From Nereocystis luetkeana (taxonomy: Eukaryota; Sar; Phaeophyceae; Laminariales; Laminariaceae), in assembly GCA_031213475.1 (NCBI GenBank), contig JARUPZ010000023.1, positions 8,512,157 through 8,576,156 of the forward strand: 64,000 nucleotides of DNA, given 5' to 3'. Positions 1-64,000 of the stretch are shown one piece after another. Within the stretch, counting starts at the first letter, position 1. Each line of letters starts with the position of its first letter. Below the pieces are notes generated by a model, which saw only the letters and a program-made list of their open reading frames with translations, searched no databases and was not told the origin of the DNA. The position numbers were made by a program, and so were the translations under genes.

Positions 1-687
1 TGAGGCACCAGTCAGACAGGCGATCGAGCGAGAATACAGGGGGTCGTGGAGTGGTCATGGTGCTGAGCCGGTGATCTACATGGCCCTTACAGCAACGGTT
101 ACACTGCGTATGGGTGTAGAGCTGTAGACGGAGTGTAGCGCCTGTGCGGTCTGAGGGCGCCTGGAACCTTGTGCGCAGCAGTGGATGAGACATAATTCAT
201 ATCGAGATCTACATAGAAGCTACCTGACATGCTACTGTATAATACACCGTTTTGCGGGGAGCGACTATAATACTACAGTTGTACTACTACATGACGAGCA
301 AAAGAAAGAAAGCGTTGATCTATCGCTGCACTCGACACAGAAGGGGGTCTTCTACACATTGGAAAAATCATTACCTACAGCCTACATACAGTAGATCATC
401 ATACATCTGAGGGTCGTCTAGATCTTAACCTTGTCAGTTGTCGTGCAGGATCTGTATACATAGTGCAGGTCTAACCCAGGAAACATGTGCTCCTGTAGGC
501 CATGCAGACTATTCTTAGACCCGACAACATTGGGCTACTGCAGACCCTACGGCTCGAGGATGTATCTGCCCTGAATGATGTAGAATACGTCCGGCGACCA
601 TCGATGATCTGTCTGTACCTGTTTCTGCGACGGAAACAGCGAAATCCATACGTACGTGCCTGGTTCTACAGTAACAATCTCACGCAC

Positions 688-63081
<62,394 letters not shown>

Positions 63082-63417
63082 CTTTTTAGCCACGAGAGAA
63101 GCGAGAGAGAGGGGGGGGGGGGGGGTTAGGAGACGCGTCATTAGCGAGGTGAACTACAGTGCGTCTTCCGTACACAAGTTGTCACACAAAAGGGCGATGG
63201 AATTACATATCGTAGGACCAAACGCAATTTTTCTTCAAAATCTCGAAAGTAGCGGTGGCGCCACCGCCACCCTGAGTTGCAGCCCAGCTGTAGCTCTGCT
63301 AATCGGTGGAGGACTTTAGAAACGTTATCCCAGCTTTAACAAACGGGAATCGAAACAAACGTGGTTCTAAACACTGATTCTAATCCCAACTCTAATCCCG
63401 ACCCTGCCTGGGAAAGC

Positions 63418-63890
63418 TCCTGTTGTGACATTGCGTCGTAGGTGAATTCGTACCTGGTATATAGTTAGGGATCAATGAGGCCTCCTGCTGCGACCAGCCG
63501 GAGACTCTCACCCAGGGTTACTACTCCCGCGATAATTGTCTGGCAATCAACGCGGCACCTCGTCGCAGCGAGTAGGTACCCCGGTAAAAAATAAAACAAA
63601 TGTCGTGGTCGACGGTACACGTCGCAACCAACAATGGGCGGGCGGGATGGTCAGTTTTTTCTAGCCTCTTTCTACTTTGTCGTGCTGTTTTACAGCTGCG
63701 ATATCGCTCTTGGAGTGATACTCAATCACTGTCTCCCAGTACAACAATGAGGCTTTCTCGAAAAGGGATCCATCCTGAAGGCGTCCCCTCTTTTCTGCTC
63801 CAAATTACTGTTGTAACGTTGGGTCGTACGTGAATCCGTATATAGTGAGATCAATGAGGCCTCTCTGCTGCGGCTTGAGACCACACCCAT
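63418..63890. repeat. Diverged direct duplication, right edge
   Basis: Copies at 63418-63520 and 63811-63890 share GTTGTNACNTTGNGTCGTANG, TGAATNCGTA and GATCAATGAGGCCTC. No exon seen here. Confidence 0.5.
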
Positions 63891-64000
63891 ATTTGTTGAC
63901 CCATAGCTCATTGTTGTCGCTCGTTTGACCTTCCTGGGGGTTCCTTCTCTTCTTTTTCGTCTCCAAACTCCTAGCCTAGTTGATTAGTGGTTCTGCCACC

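Noticed and set aside
478..639. Possible next exon after exon 50 (49 open codons after an AACAG acceptor)
   Set aside because: Phase would fit, but the peptide has no recognisable motif and ends at a stop without a donor; chance is likely.

Overview
This is eukaryotic DNA. It is best read as about 62 kb of the inside of one very large, intron-rich gene on the minus strand. Coding sequence appears as about 50 short GC-rich exons of 76 to 633 bases. They are separated by introns averaging roughly 1 kb that are full of simple repeats, long G/C runs and small mobile elements. I placed 48 consecutive exons (62863-63081 down to 2757-2835) by finding GT/AG splice borders whose codon phases agree at every junction. 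Two further exons (about 1967-2095 and 688-1070) are less certain. I see no plus-strand gene. The exon style, repeat-stuffed introns and protein family suggest a brown alga, probably Ectocarpus or a relative. That is an inference from memory of such proteins and repeats, not a search result.

The protein, about 3,400 residues inside the window, is a secreted or surface type. It opens with the end of a Calx-beta-like or adhesin-type beta domain (63.1-62.3 kb). The gene start lies beyond the right edge. Several dozen cysteine-rich modules of the GCC2/GCC3 (ephrin-receptor-like) type follow, from 62.3 to 5.5 kb, with recurring C-P-x-G-Y-Y-C-P and C-x-x-G-T-Y motifs and many N-glycosylation sequons. 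Exons 46-50 (5.6-0.7 kb) carry a different cysteine pattern with a C-x-C-L-G-L-N-R motif, an S-D-G-x-C-x-C motif and F-S-G-V-Y-G-T-G. The 3' end of the gene appears to lie off the left edge.

The introns hold a rich mobile-element record. Family A is a SINE-like element of up to about 510 bp, with three full-length and about sixteen shorter copies. Family B is the 3' part of a LINE whose decayed reading frame ends like a non-LTR reverse transcriptase C-terminus. Both end in the same way, a GAGTACA-like sequence followed by a poly(C) tail. Copies often sit head to tail in the same orientation, joined at the C-tract, which suggests a LINE/SINE pair that inserts into C/G runs. There is also a palindromic MITE of about 107 bp (five copies), a hairpin element with AACCCTTT ends (four copies), a third dispersed repeat (three copies), a GGGTACCC-rich repeat, several minisatellites and many microsatellites. 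A decayed copy of exon 39 lies beside its parent at about 13.4 kb.

Exon numbers run in transcript order, so exon 1 is at the right. 'Phase' means how many bases of a split codon lie before the intron. The content of each intron is given with the exon upstream of it.
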